Origin: Frigoribacterium endophyticum
GTDB taxonomy: Bacteria > Actinomycetota > Actinomycetes > Actinomycetales > Microbacteriaceae
Assembly (NCBI RefSeq): GCF_011759585.1
Contig: NZ_JAAOYV010000002.1
Location: 803,510 to 867,509 of the forward strand
DNA: 64,000 nucleotides
Direction of reading: 5' to 3'
The notes beneath the pieces are model-generated. The model did no database searches and was not told the origin of the DNA. It saw only the letters and a program-made list of their open reading frames with translations. The translations under genes and the position numbers were made by a program. Numbering within the stretch: position 1 is the stretch's first letter; the number at the start of each line of letters is the position of its first letter. Shown piece by piece: positions 17,640 through 27,136 of this stretch.

Positions 17640-18229
17640 GCGGTGGGCTCCTGTTCGAGGTCGATGGTCTTCGTGGCGATGTCGTGCACCGTGCGGACGA
17701 GCAGCTCGCGCTCGACGATCTTGATGCGGTCGTGCAGCGACGACTCGTCGTCGCCCGGCAGCACCGGGATGCGGCGCTGCGCGAGGATCGGCCCGCTGTC
17801 GACGCCGGCGTCGACGACGATCACGCTCGCGCCGGTCTGCTCGACCCCCGCCGCGATCGCGTCGCGGACGCCGTGGGCGCCGGGGAACTCGGGCAGGTAG
17901 GCGGGGTGCGTGTTGATCAGGTGCGGGCTGAGCGCCTCGACCACGCGCGGCGGCAGCAGGCGCATGAAGCCGCTGAGCACGACGAGGTCGGCGCCCCAGC
18001 CGGTCAGTTGCGCGAGCAGCTCGTCGCCCCAGCTCGCGCGGTCGGGGAACGCCGTGAACGGCACGGTGAAGGTCGGGATGCCGAACGCCTCCGCGTGCTC
18101 GAGCCCGTCGGCGTCGCGGTCGGCCCCGACGGCGACGACCCGCGCGGGGTAGTCGACGTGCTGCGCGGCCTCGAGCAGGGCACGCAGGTTCGAGCCGCCA
18201 CCGGAGATGAGCACCACGAGCTTCAGCAC
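17636..18229 (-). CDS. purN: Phosphoribosylglycinamide formyltransferase
   Basis: Formylates GAR with 10-formyl-THF in step 3 of purine synthesis. At 197 aa it has the usual length. The phosphate-binding loop is [17 protein letters not shown] at the N-terminus, the catalytic Asn/His lie in [17 protein letters not shown], and the catalytic Asp is in [14 protein letters not shown]. The GTG start at 18229 is preceded 6 nt upstream by TAGGCT, so it is probably leaderless. Its stop overlaps the purH start. Confidence 0.95.
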   Translation of the reverse strand: MLKLVVLISGGGSNLRALLEAAQHVDYPARVVAVGADRDADGLEHAEAFGIPTFTVPFTAFPDRASWGDELLAQLTGWGADLVVLSGFMRLLPPRVVEALSPHLINTHPAYLPEFPGAHGVRDAIAAGVEQTGASVIVVDAGVDSGPILAQRRIPVLPGDDESSLHDRIKIVERELLVRTVHDIATKTIDLEQEPTA

Positions 18230-18235
18230 CCGGCA

Positions 18236-18241
18236 AGCCTA
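18236..18241 (-). promoter_or_regulatory. Leaderless -10 element of purN-purH
   Basis: Minus-strand TAGGCT is followed by TGCCGG and then the GTG at 18229. This gives purNH its own promoter separate from the membrane protein upstream. Confidence 0.6.
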
Positions 18242-18264
18242 GCGGTGGGCCGACGGGGCCCCGG

Positions 18265-19917
18265 TCAGCGGGTCAGGCCGTCGATCTGCTCCGTGGCGTC
18301 GCCGTCGTCGTCGCGGGCGCCGCGTCCGGTGCCGCTGGGCTCGGGCGGGGTCGCGACCACGTCGATCGGGCCGGTCGCGTCGTCGTCGTGCTCGCGGCGT
18401 CGCCGCGACGGGATCGACGGCAGGCTCGGCAGGCTCGGCAGCGACGGCAGGGAGGCGCGGGTCGGCAGCCGAGGGAGCCGGCGTCGCGAGGGCGTCGCCT
18501 CCGCGTCGCCGTGGTCGACGGTGTCCTCCGGCCCGACGGCGTGCACCTCGTCGCGGTCGCGCCCGGCTCCGGCGGCGGGGAGGTCGTCCTCGCGCCGCGC
18601 GTCCTCGCGCCGCCGGTCGTCGTGCCCCTCGTCGTCGTGCCGCACGTCGTCGCGGCCGTCGCGGCCGTCGTCGTGGTGCCCCTCGTCGTCGTGCCCCAGG
18701 AACCGCCGGATCGACACCGTCAGCGCCAGCGCCGCGGGCAGCCCGACCTCGAGCGCCGCGAAGGCCCCGACGAGCAGCGGGTCGGGGCCGACGTCGACGA
18801 GGCGGCCGGGCCCGGCCGAGCCGGAGGCGGCCCAGGCCAGCAGCCCGACCGCGAGGCCCGCGACGACGCCCGCGGCGACGCCGACCACGACGCGGCGCAG
18901 CAGGTCGTCGACGCCGGCCCGGCGCAGAGCGGCGTGCACCCGGCCGCGCAGCAGCGTGGCGACGACGAAGGAGGCGACCACGGGCACGAGCAGCCCGACG
19001 AAGCCGAACGGGAGGTCGGCCGTCGGCAGGGCGCCGAGGAAGGGCACGGCGGGCAGCGGCCCGACGGTCGTGCCGAGCGGCGAGACGCCCGAGCCGGTGC
19101 CGAGCGCGAAGCCCGGGCCGACGAGCCAGGAGGCCGCCCAGACGACGAGGTCGGGCAGCAGCGCGAGCTGGCCGAGGGTGAGCGCGAGGCCGCCGAGGAA
19201 CCCGCCGTGGGCGCCCTCGTAGAGCGTGATGAGCTCGGCGTAGCTGGTGACGAGCAGCAGGCCGACGACGAGGCCCGAGACGGCGAGCAGCACGGCGGCG
19301 CTGCCGACGCCGATGCGCAGGGCGGCGGCCGTCACGACTCGGACGGCGTCGGGGAGCCGGCCGACGGTGCGGGTCACCCAGCCCGTGACCGGGTCGGGCT
19401 CGGCGTCACGGCGACGCCGCGTCACCTCCGCCATGGCGACGAGCGGCACGGCGTAGACGAGCGTGGGCAGCACGATCCCCTGCACGAACGACGGCGTCGC
19501 GAGCTCGTGCCGGGCGCTGGCGGCGAGGCCGGTGCTGAGCAGGGCGAAGGCCCCGATGCTGACGAGGACGCCCATGACGCGGTGCGGCGTCTCGGCGATC
19601 GCCCGGCCCGCCCGCACGGCGAGCAGCACGGTCAGCACGGAGAAGCCCAGGGCGGCGATCGTCACCGAGATGGGCGCATCGGCGCCGGCGACCCCGGAGG
19701 CCGCCGCCGTGGCGGGGCTGAGCTGGAGGGTGAGGTCGACGCCGTGCCCGACGAGCCAGACGTCGACGGCGGCGCGCCAGAAGACGACCCAGTCGATCTG
19801 CAGGCCGTACTGGAAGGCCCAGAGCGAGCTGAGCACGACGACCGGCAGCCCGACGCCGATGCCGACGACGAGCAGGGCCTCGAGGGCCGCGAAGACGGCG
19901 GTGACTGGGCGGTTCAT
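18265..19917 (-). CDS. DUF6350 (PerM-like) multi-pass membrane protein
   Basis: A 550-aa protein with about nine hydrophobic segments across residues 5-410, then a highly charged C-terminal tail of about 140 residues. The tail is rich in His, Asp and Arg (HDDEGH repeats) and has tandem LPSLPSLPS units and many SRRR clusters. Position next to purN-purH and topology match the actinobacterial DUF6350 family, whose mycobacterial member PerM is linked to cell division. The ATG at 19917 has TACAGT 8 nt upstream. The tail is low-complexity and probably cytoplasmic. Confidence 0.75.
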   Translation of the reverse strand: MNRPVTAVFAALEALLVVGIGVGLPVVVLSSLWAFQYGLQIDWVVFWRAAVDVWLVGHGVDLTLQLSPATAAASGVAGADAPISVTIAALGFSVLTVLLAVRAGRAIAETPHRVMGVLVSIGAFALLSTGLAASARHELATPSFVQGIVLPTLVYAVPLVAMAEVTRRRRDAEPDPVTGWVTRTVGRLPDAVRVVTAAALRIGVGSAAVLLAVSGLVVGLLLVTSYAELITLYEGAHGGFLGGLALTLGQLALLPDLVVWAASWLVGPGFALGTGSGVSPLGTTVGPLPAVPFLGALPTADLPFGFVGLLVPVVASFVVATLLRGRVHAALRRAGVDDLLRRVVVGVAAGVVAGLAVGLLAWAASGSAGPGRLVDVGPDPLLVGAFAALEVGLPAALALTVSIRRFLGHDDEGHHDDGRDGRDDVRHDDEGHDDRRREDARREDDLPAAGAGRDRDEVHAVGPEDTVDHGDAEATPSRRRLPRLPTRASLPSLPSLPSLPSIPSRRRREHDDDATGPIDVVATPPEPSGTGRGARDDDGDATEQIDGLTR

Positions 19918-19925
19918 CGGGCTCG

Positions 19926-19931
19926 ACTGTA
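19926..19931 (-). promoter_or_regulatory. -10 element of the DUF6350 gene
   Basis: Minus-strand TACAGT lies 8 nt before the ATG at 19917, so the transcript would have at most a one- or two-base leader. Confidence 0.45.
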
Positions 19932-19995
19932 CCGGGGCCGCGCGGGGCCGCCGACCCGCCCCGCGGGCGCGCCGCGCCCGGGCGGGGAACGACGA

Positions 19996-20055
19996 ACGGG
20001 CGTGTGCGACATCTGCGGGCGGTCGTGACCGCCCGCAGATGTCGCACACGCCCGT
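19996..20055. repeat. Perfect 29-bp inverted repeat with 2-nt loop
   Basis: Arms 19996-20024 and 20027-20055 are exact reverse complements; the left begins ACGGGCGTGTGCGACATC, and the spacer is GT. It lies between the sucD stop (20107) and the DUF6350 start (19917). It may serve as sucCD terminator, but the perfection and tiny loop are unusual. Confidence 0.92.
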
Positions 20056-20106
20056 CGTGCCGACCGGGGTCGGAGGGGCCGGCGAGGGCAGGCGAGGGCG
20101 TCGCGC

Positions 20107-20991
20107 CTAGAGCGCGGCGTAGACCTCGCGCAGCAGGGCCGCGGTCTCGCTCGGCGTCTTGCCGACCTTGACCCCGGCGGCCTCGAGGGCCTCCTTCTTG
20201 GCCTGTGCGGTGCCCGCCGAGCCCGAGACGATGGCGCCGGCGTGGCCCATGGTCTTGCCCTCGGGCGCGGTGAAGCCGGCGACGTAGCCGACGACCGGCT
20301 TGGTCACGTGGGCCGCGATGTAGTCGGCCGCGCGCTCCTCCGCGTCGCCGCCGATCTCGCCGATCATGACGATCGCCTTGGTGTCGGGGTCGGCCTCGAA
20401 CGCCTCGAGGGCGTCGATGTGGGTCGTGCCGATGACGGGGTCGCCGCCGATGCCGATGGCGGTCGAGAAGCCCAGGTCGCGCAGCTCGAACATCATCTGG
20501 TAGGTCAGGGTGCCCGACTTCGAGACGAGGCCGATCGGGCCGCTGCCCGAGATGCTGGCCGGCGTGATGCCGACGAGCGACTCGCCCGGCGTGATGATGC
20601 CGGGGCAGTTCGGGCCGATGATGCGCGTGGTGCCCTTGGCCTTCGCGAGCGACCAGAACTCCGCGGCGTCCTGCACGGGGATGCCCTCGGTGATGACGAC
20701 GACGAGCGGCACCTCGGCCTCGATGGCCTCGATGACGGCGTCCTTCGCGAAGGCCGGGGGCACGAAGACGATCGAGACGTCGGCGCCCGTCTTCTCGACG
20801 GCCTCGACGACCGTGCCGAAGACGGGCAGCTCGACGTCGCCGTGGGTGACGGTCGTGCCGGCCTTGCGGGCGTTGACGCCGCCGACGACCTGGGTGCCGG
20901 CCTTGAGCATCAGGGCGGTGTGCTTGGTGCCCTCGCCGCCGGTGATGCCCTGGACGATGACCTTGCTGTCGCGGGTGAGGAAGATCGACAT
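20107..20991 (-). CDS. sucD: Succinyl-CoA synthetase subunit alpha
   Basis: A TCA-cycle enzyme subunit that carries the phosphohistidine. The 294-aa protein has the CoA-binding Rossmann start [32 protein letters not shown], and the active-site His in [13 protein letters not shown]. It lies 14 bp downstream of sucC with AAAGGA in between, so both are one operon. The length and all motifs are typical. Confidence 0.97.
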   Translation of the reverse strand: MSIFLTRDSKVIVQGITGGEGTKHTALMLKAGTQVVGGVNARKAGTTVTHGDVELPVFGTVVEAVEKTGADVSIVFVPPAFAKDAVIEAIEAEVPLVVVITEGIPVQDAAEFWSLAKAKGTTRIIGPNCPGIITPGESLVGITPASISGSGPIGLVSKSGTLTYQMMFELRDLGFSTAIGIGGDPVIGTTHIDALEAFEADPDTKAIVMIGEIGGDAEERAADYIAAHVTKPVVGYVAGFTAPEGKTMGHAGAIVSGSAGTAQAKKEALEAAGVKVGKTPSETAALLREVYAAL

Positions 20992-21005
20992 TGTTCTGAG
21001 GTCCT

Positions 21006-22169
21006 TTACTTCGAAGCCAGCTCGGCGGCCTTGTCGGCCGCCTCGTCCATGGTCGCGACGACGGTGACGAGCGGGTGCGCCGCCTCCGCCAGGATGCGTC
21101 GGCCCTCCTCCACGGCGTTGCCGTCGAGGCGGACGACGAGGGGCTTGGTGGCCGAGTCGCCGAGGATGCCGAGGGCCGCGACGATGCCGTTGGCGACCGC
21201 GTCGCAGGCCGTGATGCCGCCGAAGACGTTGACGAACACGCTCTTGACCTGCTCGTCGCCGAGGATCACGTCGAGGCCCGCCGCCATGACCTCGGCGCTC
21301 GCTCCGCCGCCGATGTCGAGGAAGTTGGCGGGCTTGACGCCGCCGTGCGCCTCGCCGGCGTACGCGACGACGTCGAGGGTCGACATGACGAGCCCGGCGC
21401 CGTTGCCGATGATGCCGACCTCGCCGTCGAGCTTCACGTAGTTGAGGCCCGAGGCCGCGGCCTTGGCCTCGAGCGGGTCGGCCGCGTCGGCGTCCTCCAG
21501 CTCGGCGTGCGCGGGGTGGCGGAACGCGGCGTTCTCGTCGAGCGAGACCTTGCCGTCGAGGGCGACGACGTCGCCCTGCTCGGTGAGCACGAGCGGGTTG
21601 ACCTCGACGAGCGTCGCGTCCTCCCCCTCGTAGACCGCGTAGAGCTTGACGATGACCGGGGCCACCTTGCCGACCAGCTCGTCGGGGAATCCGCCGGCGC
21701 GGGCGATCTCCTCCGCCTTCGCGAGGTCGATGCCGGCGCGCGCGTCGACCTCGACGCGTGCGAGGGCCTCGGGCTTCTCGACGGCGAGCTGCTCGATCTC
21801 CATGCCGCCCTCGACGCTGCAGAGCGACAGGTACGAGCGGTTCGCCCGGTCGAGCAGCACCGAGAAGTAGAACTCCTGGGCGATCTGGGCGCCGCCCGCG
21901 ACCATCACTCGCTTGACGACGTGGCCCTTGATGTCGAGCCCGAGGATGGCCTCCGCCGCGGCCTGCGCCTCGTCGGGGGTCTTCGCGACCTTCACGCCGC
22001 CGGCCTTGCCGCGACCGCCGACCTTGACCTGGGCCTTGACCACGGTGACGCCGCCGAGCCGTTCGGCCGCCGCGCGCGCCTCCTCAGGGGTGTCGGCGAC
22101 GATGCCCGGCAGGACGGGCACGCCGTAGGACTCGAACAAGTCCCTGGCCTGGTACTCGAAAAGATCCAC
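21006..22169 (-). CDS. sucC: ADP-forming succinyl-CoA synthetase subunit beta
   Basis: The ATP-grasp subunit (387 aa) of succinyl-CoA synthetase. The N-terminus [20 protein letters not shown] and the sequence [17 protein letters not shown] are characteristic, as are [19 protein letters not shown] and the C-terminal [16 protein letters not shown]. The GTG start at 22169 follows GGAAG at 6 nt spacing. The promoter probably lies in the gap shared with the divergent helicase gene; a TAGGCT hexamer at 22288-22293 (minus strand) would give a leader of roughly 110 nt. Confidence 0.97.
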   Translation of the reverse strand: MDLFEYQARDLFESYGVPVLPGIVADTPEEARAAAERLGGVTVVKAQVKVGGRGKAGGVKVAKTPDEAQAAAEAILGLDIKGHVVKRVMVAGGAQIAQEFYFSVLLDRANRSYLSLCSVEGGMEIEQLAVEKPEALARVEVDARAGIDLAKAEEIARAGGFPDELVGKVAPVIVKLYAVYEGEDATLVEVNPLVLTEQGDVVALDGKVSLDENAAFRHPAHAELEDADAADPLEAKAAASGLNYVKLDGEVGIIGNGAGLVMSTLDVVAYAGEAHGGVKPANFLDIGGGASAEVMAAGLDVILGDEQVKSVFVNVFGGITACDAVANGIVAALGILGDSATKPLVVRLDGNAVEEGRRILAEAAHPLVTVVATMDEAADKAAELASK

Positions 22170-22469
22170 GCTGTTCTTCCAATCCGCATCGCTGCGCCAG
22201 TGCTAGCTCGGTCGTGCCGCAGGGCGGCACCGGCCTCGTCACGGCTCAGCCGAAGTGTCTCGACGTCGTGACGAACAGGCCTCGGCCAGCCTAGCGCCTG
22301 GCCTGTGAGCCGCCCTCGGGAGCCGTGACGGGGGTACTCTCCCCGGCCGGGGTACGGATGGGGAGGGATCTCTGCCGATCGCCTGTGCAGCCCGAGCGTG
22401 TCGCCGGGGCCGGGAATCTCATGGTCCCTCCCGGCGCACCACGGCGCCGCCCGCACCACGAGGACCGCC
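22170..22469. other. Divergent promoter region sucC / helicase
   Basis: A 300-bp gap with no gene recognised. It contains a small hairpin GTGCCGC-AGG-GCGGCAC (22214-22230) in the presumed sucC leader and a minus-strand TAGGCT (22288-22293) as a candidate -10. The segment 22320-22400 probably carries the helicase promoter, but no clear hexamer stands out. Confidence 0.45.
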
Positions 22470-24170
22470 ATGAGCCGCACCGCGATGAAGCCCGCCGACA
22501 CCGCCCGCACCGCCCCCGACGCCGCCGCGATCGCGGAGACCGCCGCCCGCCTCTTCGAGTGGGACGAGCTGCGCCCCGCCCAGGCCGAGGCGATCACCGC
22601 CGTGCTCTCGGGCCGCGACACGTTCGGCATCATGCCCACGGGCTCGGGCAAGAGCGCGATCTACCAGGTGGCCGGTGCGCTGCTCGACGGCCCCACCGTC
22701 GTCGTCTCGCCGCTGATCGCGCTGCAGGCCGACCAGGTCGCCGGGCTCGTGGGGCACCCGGACGCTCCCCCGGCCGCCGACGTCAACTCCGGTCACTCCG
22801 ACGCGGAGAACGACGAGAGCTGGCGCCGCATCGAGGCGGGCGAGATCACCTACGTCTTCCTCGCGCCGGAGCAGCTGGCCCGCGACGAGACGGTCGAGCG
22901 GCTGTCACGGGCGGGCGTCGCCCTGTTCGTCGTCGACGAGGCGCACTGCGTGTCGTCGTGGGGCCACGACTTCCGCCCCGACTACCTGCACCTCGGCGAG
23001 GTCGTCGAGGCCCTGGGCCGCCCGCCGGTGCTCGCGCTCACGGCGACCGGCTCGGGCCCCGTGCGCGACGAGGTCATCGAGCGCCTGCGCCTCCGCGACC
23101 CGCTCGTCATCAGCCGCGGCTTCGACCGCCCCAACCTGTCGCTCTCGGTCGTGCGCCACGAGGACGACGCCGAGAAGCGCCGTGCCGTCGTCGAGCAGGT
23201 CGCGGAGCTCGTCACCCCCGGCATCGTCTACGTCGCGACGCGCTCCGAGAGCGAGCGCTACGCCGACGAGATCGGCGAGCGCTGCCCCGACCGCACCGTC
23301 GAGGCGTACCACGCGGGCCTCCGCTCGGCGGAGCGCGGGGCTCTCCACGAGCGCTTCCACGCCGGCGAGATCGACGTCGTCGTCGCCACGAGCGCCTTCG
23401 GCATGGGCATCGACAAGCCCGACGTGCGCTTCGTCGTGCACGCCGACGTGCCCGAGTCGCTCGACGAGTACTACCAGGAGATCGGGCGGGCCGGGCGTGA
23501 CGGCGAGCCCGCCGACGCGACGCTGCACTACCGGCCGGAGGACCTGGGGCTGCGGTCCTTCTTCGCGTCGGGGCTGCCGTCCCGTGCCGAGCTGCGGTCG
23601 GTGTACGAGGCGGTCCGCGCCTCCTCGGGTCCAGTGCGGCGCACGGCGATCGCCGAGGCGACCGACCTCAAGCCGCGGCAGGTGTCGCGCCTGGTCGACC
23701 TGCTGCTCGAGGCGGGCACCGTCCGGGAGGAGAAGGAGGGGTACACCGCGACCTCCGGCGTCGACGCCGAGACGGCCGCCGAGCGGGCGAGGGAGACCGC
23801 GGAGGCGCGTGACCGGGTCGAGAAGTCGCGCATCGCGATGATGCGCAGCTACGCCGAGGGCCGGGGCTGCCGCCGACGCTTCCTGCTCGGCTACTTCGGC
23901 GAGGAGGCGCCCGAGCGCTGCGGCGGCTGCGACGACTGCCGCGCGGCCGAGGAGGCTCCCGAGCTGCCGGCCGCCGAGGAGTCGCGGATCGGGTCGGATG
24001 CTCCGGCCCCGCTCTTCGACGCCGACACCCGCGTCACGCACCCCGCGTGGGGCGAGGGCACGGTCATGAGCACGGAGGACGACCGGTTGACGGTCTTCTT
24101 CGAGAGCGAGGGCTACAAGGTGCTCGCCGTCGAGGCCGTCGTCGAGCACGACCTGCTCAAGGCCGTCTGA
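22470..24170 (+). CDS. recQ: RecQ-family ATP-dependent DNA helicase
   Basis: A 3'-5' superfamily 2 helicase of 566 aa. Motif 0 is ELRPAQAEAI, motif I IMPTGSGKSAIYQ, motif II VVDEAHCVSSWGHDFRPDY, motif III LALTAT, motif V TSAFGMGIDKPDVR and motif VI YYQEIGRAGRDG. A RecQ-C-terminal zinc cluster follows (GCRRRFLLGYFGE, then ERCGGCDDC). The last roughly 50 residues (THPAWGEGTVMSTEDDRLTV) resemble the Tudor-like tail of UvrD/PcrA rather than an HRDC domain. The ATG at 22470 lies just after AGGA. It may be one of several RecQ paralogues, so the symbol is provisional. Confidence 0.87.
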   Translation: MSRTAMKPADTARTAPDAAAIAETAARLFEWDELRPAQAEAITAVLSGRDTFGIMPTGSGKSAIYQVAGALLDGPTVVVSPLIALQADQVAGLVGHPDAPPAADVNSGHSDAENDESWRRIEAGEITYVFLAPEQLARDETVERLSRAGVALFVVDEAHCVSSWGHDFRPDYLHLGEVVEALGRPPVLALTATGSGPVRDEVIERLRLRDPLVISRGFDRPNLSLSVVRHEDDAEKRRAVVEQVAELVTPGIVYVATRSESERYADEIGERCPDRTVEAYHAGLRSAERGALHERFHAGEIDVVVATSAFGMGIDKPDVRFVVHADVPESLDEYYQEIGRAGRDGEPADATLHYRPEDLGLRSFFASGLPSRAELRSVYEAVRASSGPVRRTAIAEATDLKPRQVSRLVDLLLEAGTVREEKEGYTATSGVDAETAAERARETAEARDRVEKSRIAMMRSYAEGRGCRRRFLLGYFGEEAPERCGGCDDCRAAEEAPELPAAEESRIGSDAPAPLFDADTRVTHPAWGEGTVMSTEDDRLTVFFESEGYKVLAVEAVVEHDLLKAV

Positions 24171-24245
24171 CACCCCGGCGGAGTAGACGGGGAGCGACCC
24201 GAGCACCACCCCCGACCACCGCACCAGGACCACTAGGAGACACGC

Positions 24246-24656
24246 ATGTCGAAGGACAAGAACATCGCCACCCAGCAGCTGATCGGTGAGATCCTCACCG
24301 CCCGGGAGGTCGACCGCCTCGGCGAGGGCTTCCACGCCGACGTCGTCGACCACGACCCGGCGCCGGGCGCGCCCGCGGGCGTCGCGGGCATCAAGGCGTT
24401 CTGGAGCGACTTCTTCACGGCCTTCCCCGACGTCGACCTCGCGGTCGAGACGCTCGTGGCCGACGACGAGAACGTGACCGCCGTGTTCACGATCTCGGGC
24501 ACGCACACGGGGCCGTTCCAGGGCCACGAGGCGACCGGGAAGTCGTTCACGGTGCGCGGCATCCAGGTCGGCCGTTTCGACGACGACGGCCTGCTCGTCG
24601 AGCGCTGGGGCGCCACCGACGAGGCCGGCCTGATGCAGCAGCTCGGCCTGAGCTGA
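24246..24656 (+). CDS. SnoaL-like ester cyclase/NTF2-fold protein
   Basis: A 136-aa NTF2-like protein. DHDPAPGAPAGVAGIKAFWS and FPDVDLAVETLVADDENVTA are the classic SnoaL-type ester-cyclase signatures, and the C-terminal region contains FTVRGIQVGRFDDDGLLVERW. Homologues range from polyketide cyclases to uncharacterised stress or detoxification proteins. No polyketide cluster is present, so a cyclase role is unlikely. AGGAG sits 7 nt upstream of the ATG, and the gene follows the helicase by 75 bp. Confidence 0.83.
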   Translation: MSKDKNIATQQLIGEILTAREVDRLGEGFHADVVDHDPAPGAPAGVAGIKAFWSDFFTAFPDVDLAVETLVADDENVTAVFTISGTHTGPFQGHEATGKSFTVRGIQVGRFDDDGLLVERWGATDEAGLMQQLGLS

Positions 24657-24714
24657 GCGGCTGCCTCTCCCCCACCACCCATCCATCCCTGACCCACCAC
24701 CGGAAGGACGCACC

Positions 24715-24948
24715 ATGAGCGACACCCACGTGCCCGCCGCCTCGGGCGACGAGCCCTACGACGAAGAGACCGAGTTCGAGGAGAGCCAGCAGATCGTCAC
24801 GAACGACGCGGTCGCCGGCGAGACCGTGCTGCCGGGCCTCGGCGACGGCAACGACGGCCCCACCGGCGGGTCGCCGCGCGAGGCCGAGCCGGGCCTCGCT
24901 GACAACGACCTCGCGGGCGAGGACATCGACCTCGACGAGACCGACTGA
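24715..24948 (+). CDS. Small acidic hypothetical protein
   Basis: 77 residues, about one third Asp/Glu, with no hydrophobic segment; probably disordered and cytoplasmic. GGAAGGA lies 6 nt before the ATG, and the product ends EDIDLDETD. Codon positions show the expected GC3 bias, supporting a real gene. No family was recognised. It sits between the SnoaL gene and the surface adhesin, followed by a strong hairpin. Confidence 0.62.
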   Translation: MSDTHVPAASGDEPYDEETEFEESQQIVTNDAVAGETVLPGLGDGNDGPTGGSPREAEPGLADNDLAGEDIDLDETD

Positions 24949-24968
24949 CGCCTCGACGCTGCACCACC

Positions 24969-25009
24969 GGACGGGCCGTCCGCCGCTGGCCGCGGCGGGC
25001 GGCCCGTCC
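24969..25009 (+). terminator. Hairpin after the small acidic gene
   Basis: 18-bp arms GGACGGGCCGYCCGCCGC around TGGCC, 21 bp past the stop codon. There is no T-tract. Confidence 0.6.
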
Positions 25010-25106
25010 AGCGTGGCGGCCCGGCCCGGTCCCTCCCCCGGACGGGCTCGGCAGCGCTCGTCCACACCGTGACGTCGGTGGCGCCGACCGCGGGGGCCCG
25101 CCTCGA

Positions 25107-25112
25107 CATCGT
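25107..25112 (+). promoter_or_regulatory. Possible leaderless -10 of the adhesin gene
   Basis: CATCGT lies 6 nt before the ATG at 25119. The match to TANNNT is weak, but the spacing equals that of other genes in the window. Confidence 0.3.
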
Positions 25113-25118
25113 CGTCGT

Positions 25119-27044
25119 ATGACCTCAGCTGACCGCCCCACCGGGCCACCTCGTCCTGCTCTCCTTACCGCCCTCCTGATCGTCCTCGCCCTCGTGGCCG
25201 GGCCGCTCTGGCTCGCGGCGCCCGCCGCGGCCGTCACGGGCGCGGGCCTCGGCACCGGCCACCTCTGGCGCGGCGACGGCGTCTCGTACCTCGGCACCTA
25301 CCGACTCGACGACGGGCGTCAGGCCTTCTGCCTCGAGGCCGGCAAGTCGTCGCCCGTCGGCAACCACTACGACACGGAGACCGGCACGGAGGTGGTCGGC
25401 GTCTCGACCGCCGACCACGCTCGCCTGGCCTACATCGCCCGCACCTGGGGCGACACCACCGACGCCGACACGGCCGCTGCGGGGCAGCTCGCGGTGTGGA
25501 CGATCACGGGGCTGAACGGGCACACCCAGCGGTACTACGCGGGGCGCGCCAACGAGCGCTGGCCGATCGTGCTCGACCGGTCCAACGAGATGCTGGCCGA
25601 GGCGACGGCCGCAGCGTCGACCTCCGTCACGGCGTCGACCTCCGTCGAGCTCCGCGACGACGGCACGGGCACCCTCCGCTCCGACCTGACCGTCGACCGG
25701 GTCGGCGGCGGGCCCGAGCTGCTCACGCCGCAGCACGACGGCACCGTCGCCCTCACGGGCGGGGCGTTCGCCGACGGCTCGACGACGGCGGTCGTGCAGA
25801 ACGGCGTCGACCTCGACTTCCGCGCGACCGGCGACCTCGCCCAGGTCGAGGTGTCGGCCGACACACGCTTCGACGGGCTGCCCTACGGGCGCATCGTCAC
25901 GGCCGGAACGAGCCCGGCCGGCTCGCAGCGCATCCTCTTCTCCGGCGGCACCAGCGTCGAGGCCTCGGGCGCGGCGAGCGCCGAGGCCCTCTCGCCGCTG
26001 CCCTTCCGCCCCCGGGTCGAGACCCGCACCAGCGACGTCGTCGCCGAGCCCGGCACGACGGTCACCGACCAGCTCACCGTCGACGTGCTGCCGGGCGAGG
26101 GGCTCCTCTCGGAGTGGGGCCGCCACGACGTCGCGGGCACGTGGCAGCCCGTCCCCGTCACCGTGCGCAGCCGCCTCCTCGGCCCCTTCCGGGAGCCCGT
26201 CGCGCGCGCCGACGACTGGCCCTCCGACGCGCCCGTCGTCTGCGACGTGAGCGTCGTCGTCGACGAGGGCCCCGGCACCTACACGACGCCGGGCTGCGAG
26301 CTGCCGAGCGGCGGCTGGTTCACGTGGGTGGAGACGATCGACCCCTCCGACACCCCGGTCGACGCGGGCCGAGACCGCGTGCAGGGCTGGCGCTCTCCGT
26401 TCGGCACCGCCTCCGAGACGACCTTCGTCCCGTGGGCGCCCGAGGTCTCCACCACCGTCGTGGGGGCCGACCAGGTCGAGCCCGGCGCCTGCGTCAGCGA
26501 CGAGCTGACCGTCTCCGAGTGGAACGGCCAAGCGTCGGAGGCGCGGGTCGACACCGTCCTCGTCGGTCCCTTCCCCGAGGCCCTCGCCGCCGGTCACGAC
26601 CTCGGCCCGATCGCGGAGATCGACGAGGCCCTGCTCGCCGGCCGGGCCAGCACCACGGTGAGCGGCGACGGCACCTACGAGTCGCCGTGCCTCCCGGTGG
26701 AGCGCGAGGGCCACTACGTGTTCCTGTTCACGTCGGAGGGCTCCGTGCCTGACGACGACGGCGTCCAGGTGGTGCCCGCGTTCGCCGACACGACCGTGCA
26801 CCTCGCGGAGTCGTTCAGCGTGGTGGCCCCCGAGGTCCCCGTCGAGACGCCCGCGCCGGCGGCGGCACCGGCGGGGCTGGCGTTCACCGGGTCGGACGGC
26901 AGCCTGCAGGCGGGTGCGGCGGCGCTGGGCGTGACGCTCGCCGGGGCCGTGATGCTCGTGACCTCCCTGGTGCTCCACGTCCGTCGCCGCCGACGCGGCC
27001 ACGGAGACATCGCCGAGGAGCTGCTGGTGACGGGCGCTCCCTGA
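25119..27044 (+). CDS. Thioester-domain surface protein with LAxTG sorting signal
   Basis: A 641-aa cell-wall protein. The signal peptide spans about residues 15-38 (ALLIVLALVAGPLWLAAPAAA). The next 110 residues look like a thioester domain (TED): RQAFCLEAGKSSP supplies the Cys and AAAGQLAVWTITG the Gln that form an internal Cys-Gln thioester able to bond covalently to host or surface amines. Two or more Ig-like modules with paired Cys follow (VVCDVSV...TPGCELPSG and GACVSDEL...SPCLPV). The C-terminus has Pro/Ala-rich sequence, LAFTG, a membrane helix and RRRRRG, a class E sortase signal. Function as an adhesin is inferred; the thioester must be shown experimentally. Confidence 0.85.
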   Translation: MTSADRPTGPPRPALLTALLIVLALVAGPLWLAAPAAAVTGAGLGTGHLWRGDGVSYLGTYRLDDGRQAFCLEAGKSSPVGNHYDTETGTEVVGVSTADHARLAYIARTWGDTTDADTAAAGQLAVWTITGLNGHTQRYYAGRANERWPIVLDRSNEMLAEATAAASTSVTASTSVELRDDGTGTLRSDLTVDRVGGGPELLTPQHDGTVALTGGAFADGSTTAVVQNGVDLDFRATGDLAQVEVSADTRFDGLPYGRIVTAGTSPAGSQRILFSGGTSVEASGAASAEALSPLPFRPRVETRTSDVVAEPGTTVTDQLTVDVLPGEGLLSEWGRHDVAGTWQPVPVTVRSRLLGPFREPVARADDWPSDAPVVCDVSVVVDEGPGTYTTPGCELPSGGWFTWVETIDPSDTPVDAGRDRVQGWRSPFGTASETTFVPWAPEVSTTVVGADQVEPGACVSDELTVSEWNGQASEARVDTVLVGPFPEALAAGHDLGPIAEIDEALLAGRASTTVSGDGTYESPCLPVEREGHYVFLFTSEGSVPDDDGVQVVPAFADTTVHLAESFSVVAPEVPVETPAPAAAPAGLAFTGSDGSLQAGAAALGVTLAGAVMLVTSLVLHVRRRRRGHGDIAEELLVTGAP

Positions 27045-27059
27045 CGTCCTCACGGCGCA

Positions 27060-27099
27060 CCTGCGGGACCGTGGGCCTCCAGGCCCGCGGTCCCGCAGG
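27060..27099. terminator. Bidirectional hairpin between adhesin and secretion ATPase genes
   Basis: 19-bp arms, CCTGCGGGACCGTGGGCCT and its complement with one wobble pair, around CC. It sits between the two convergent stop codons. Confidence 0.7.
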
Positions 27100-27136
27100 C
27101 CTGAGGGCCCAGGCCTGGCCGCTCCGCCCGCGAACG

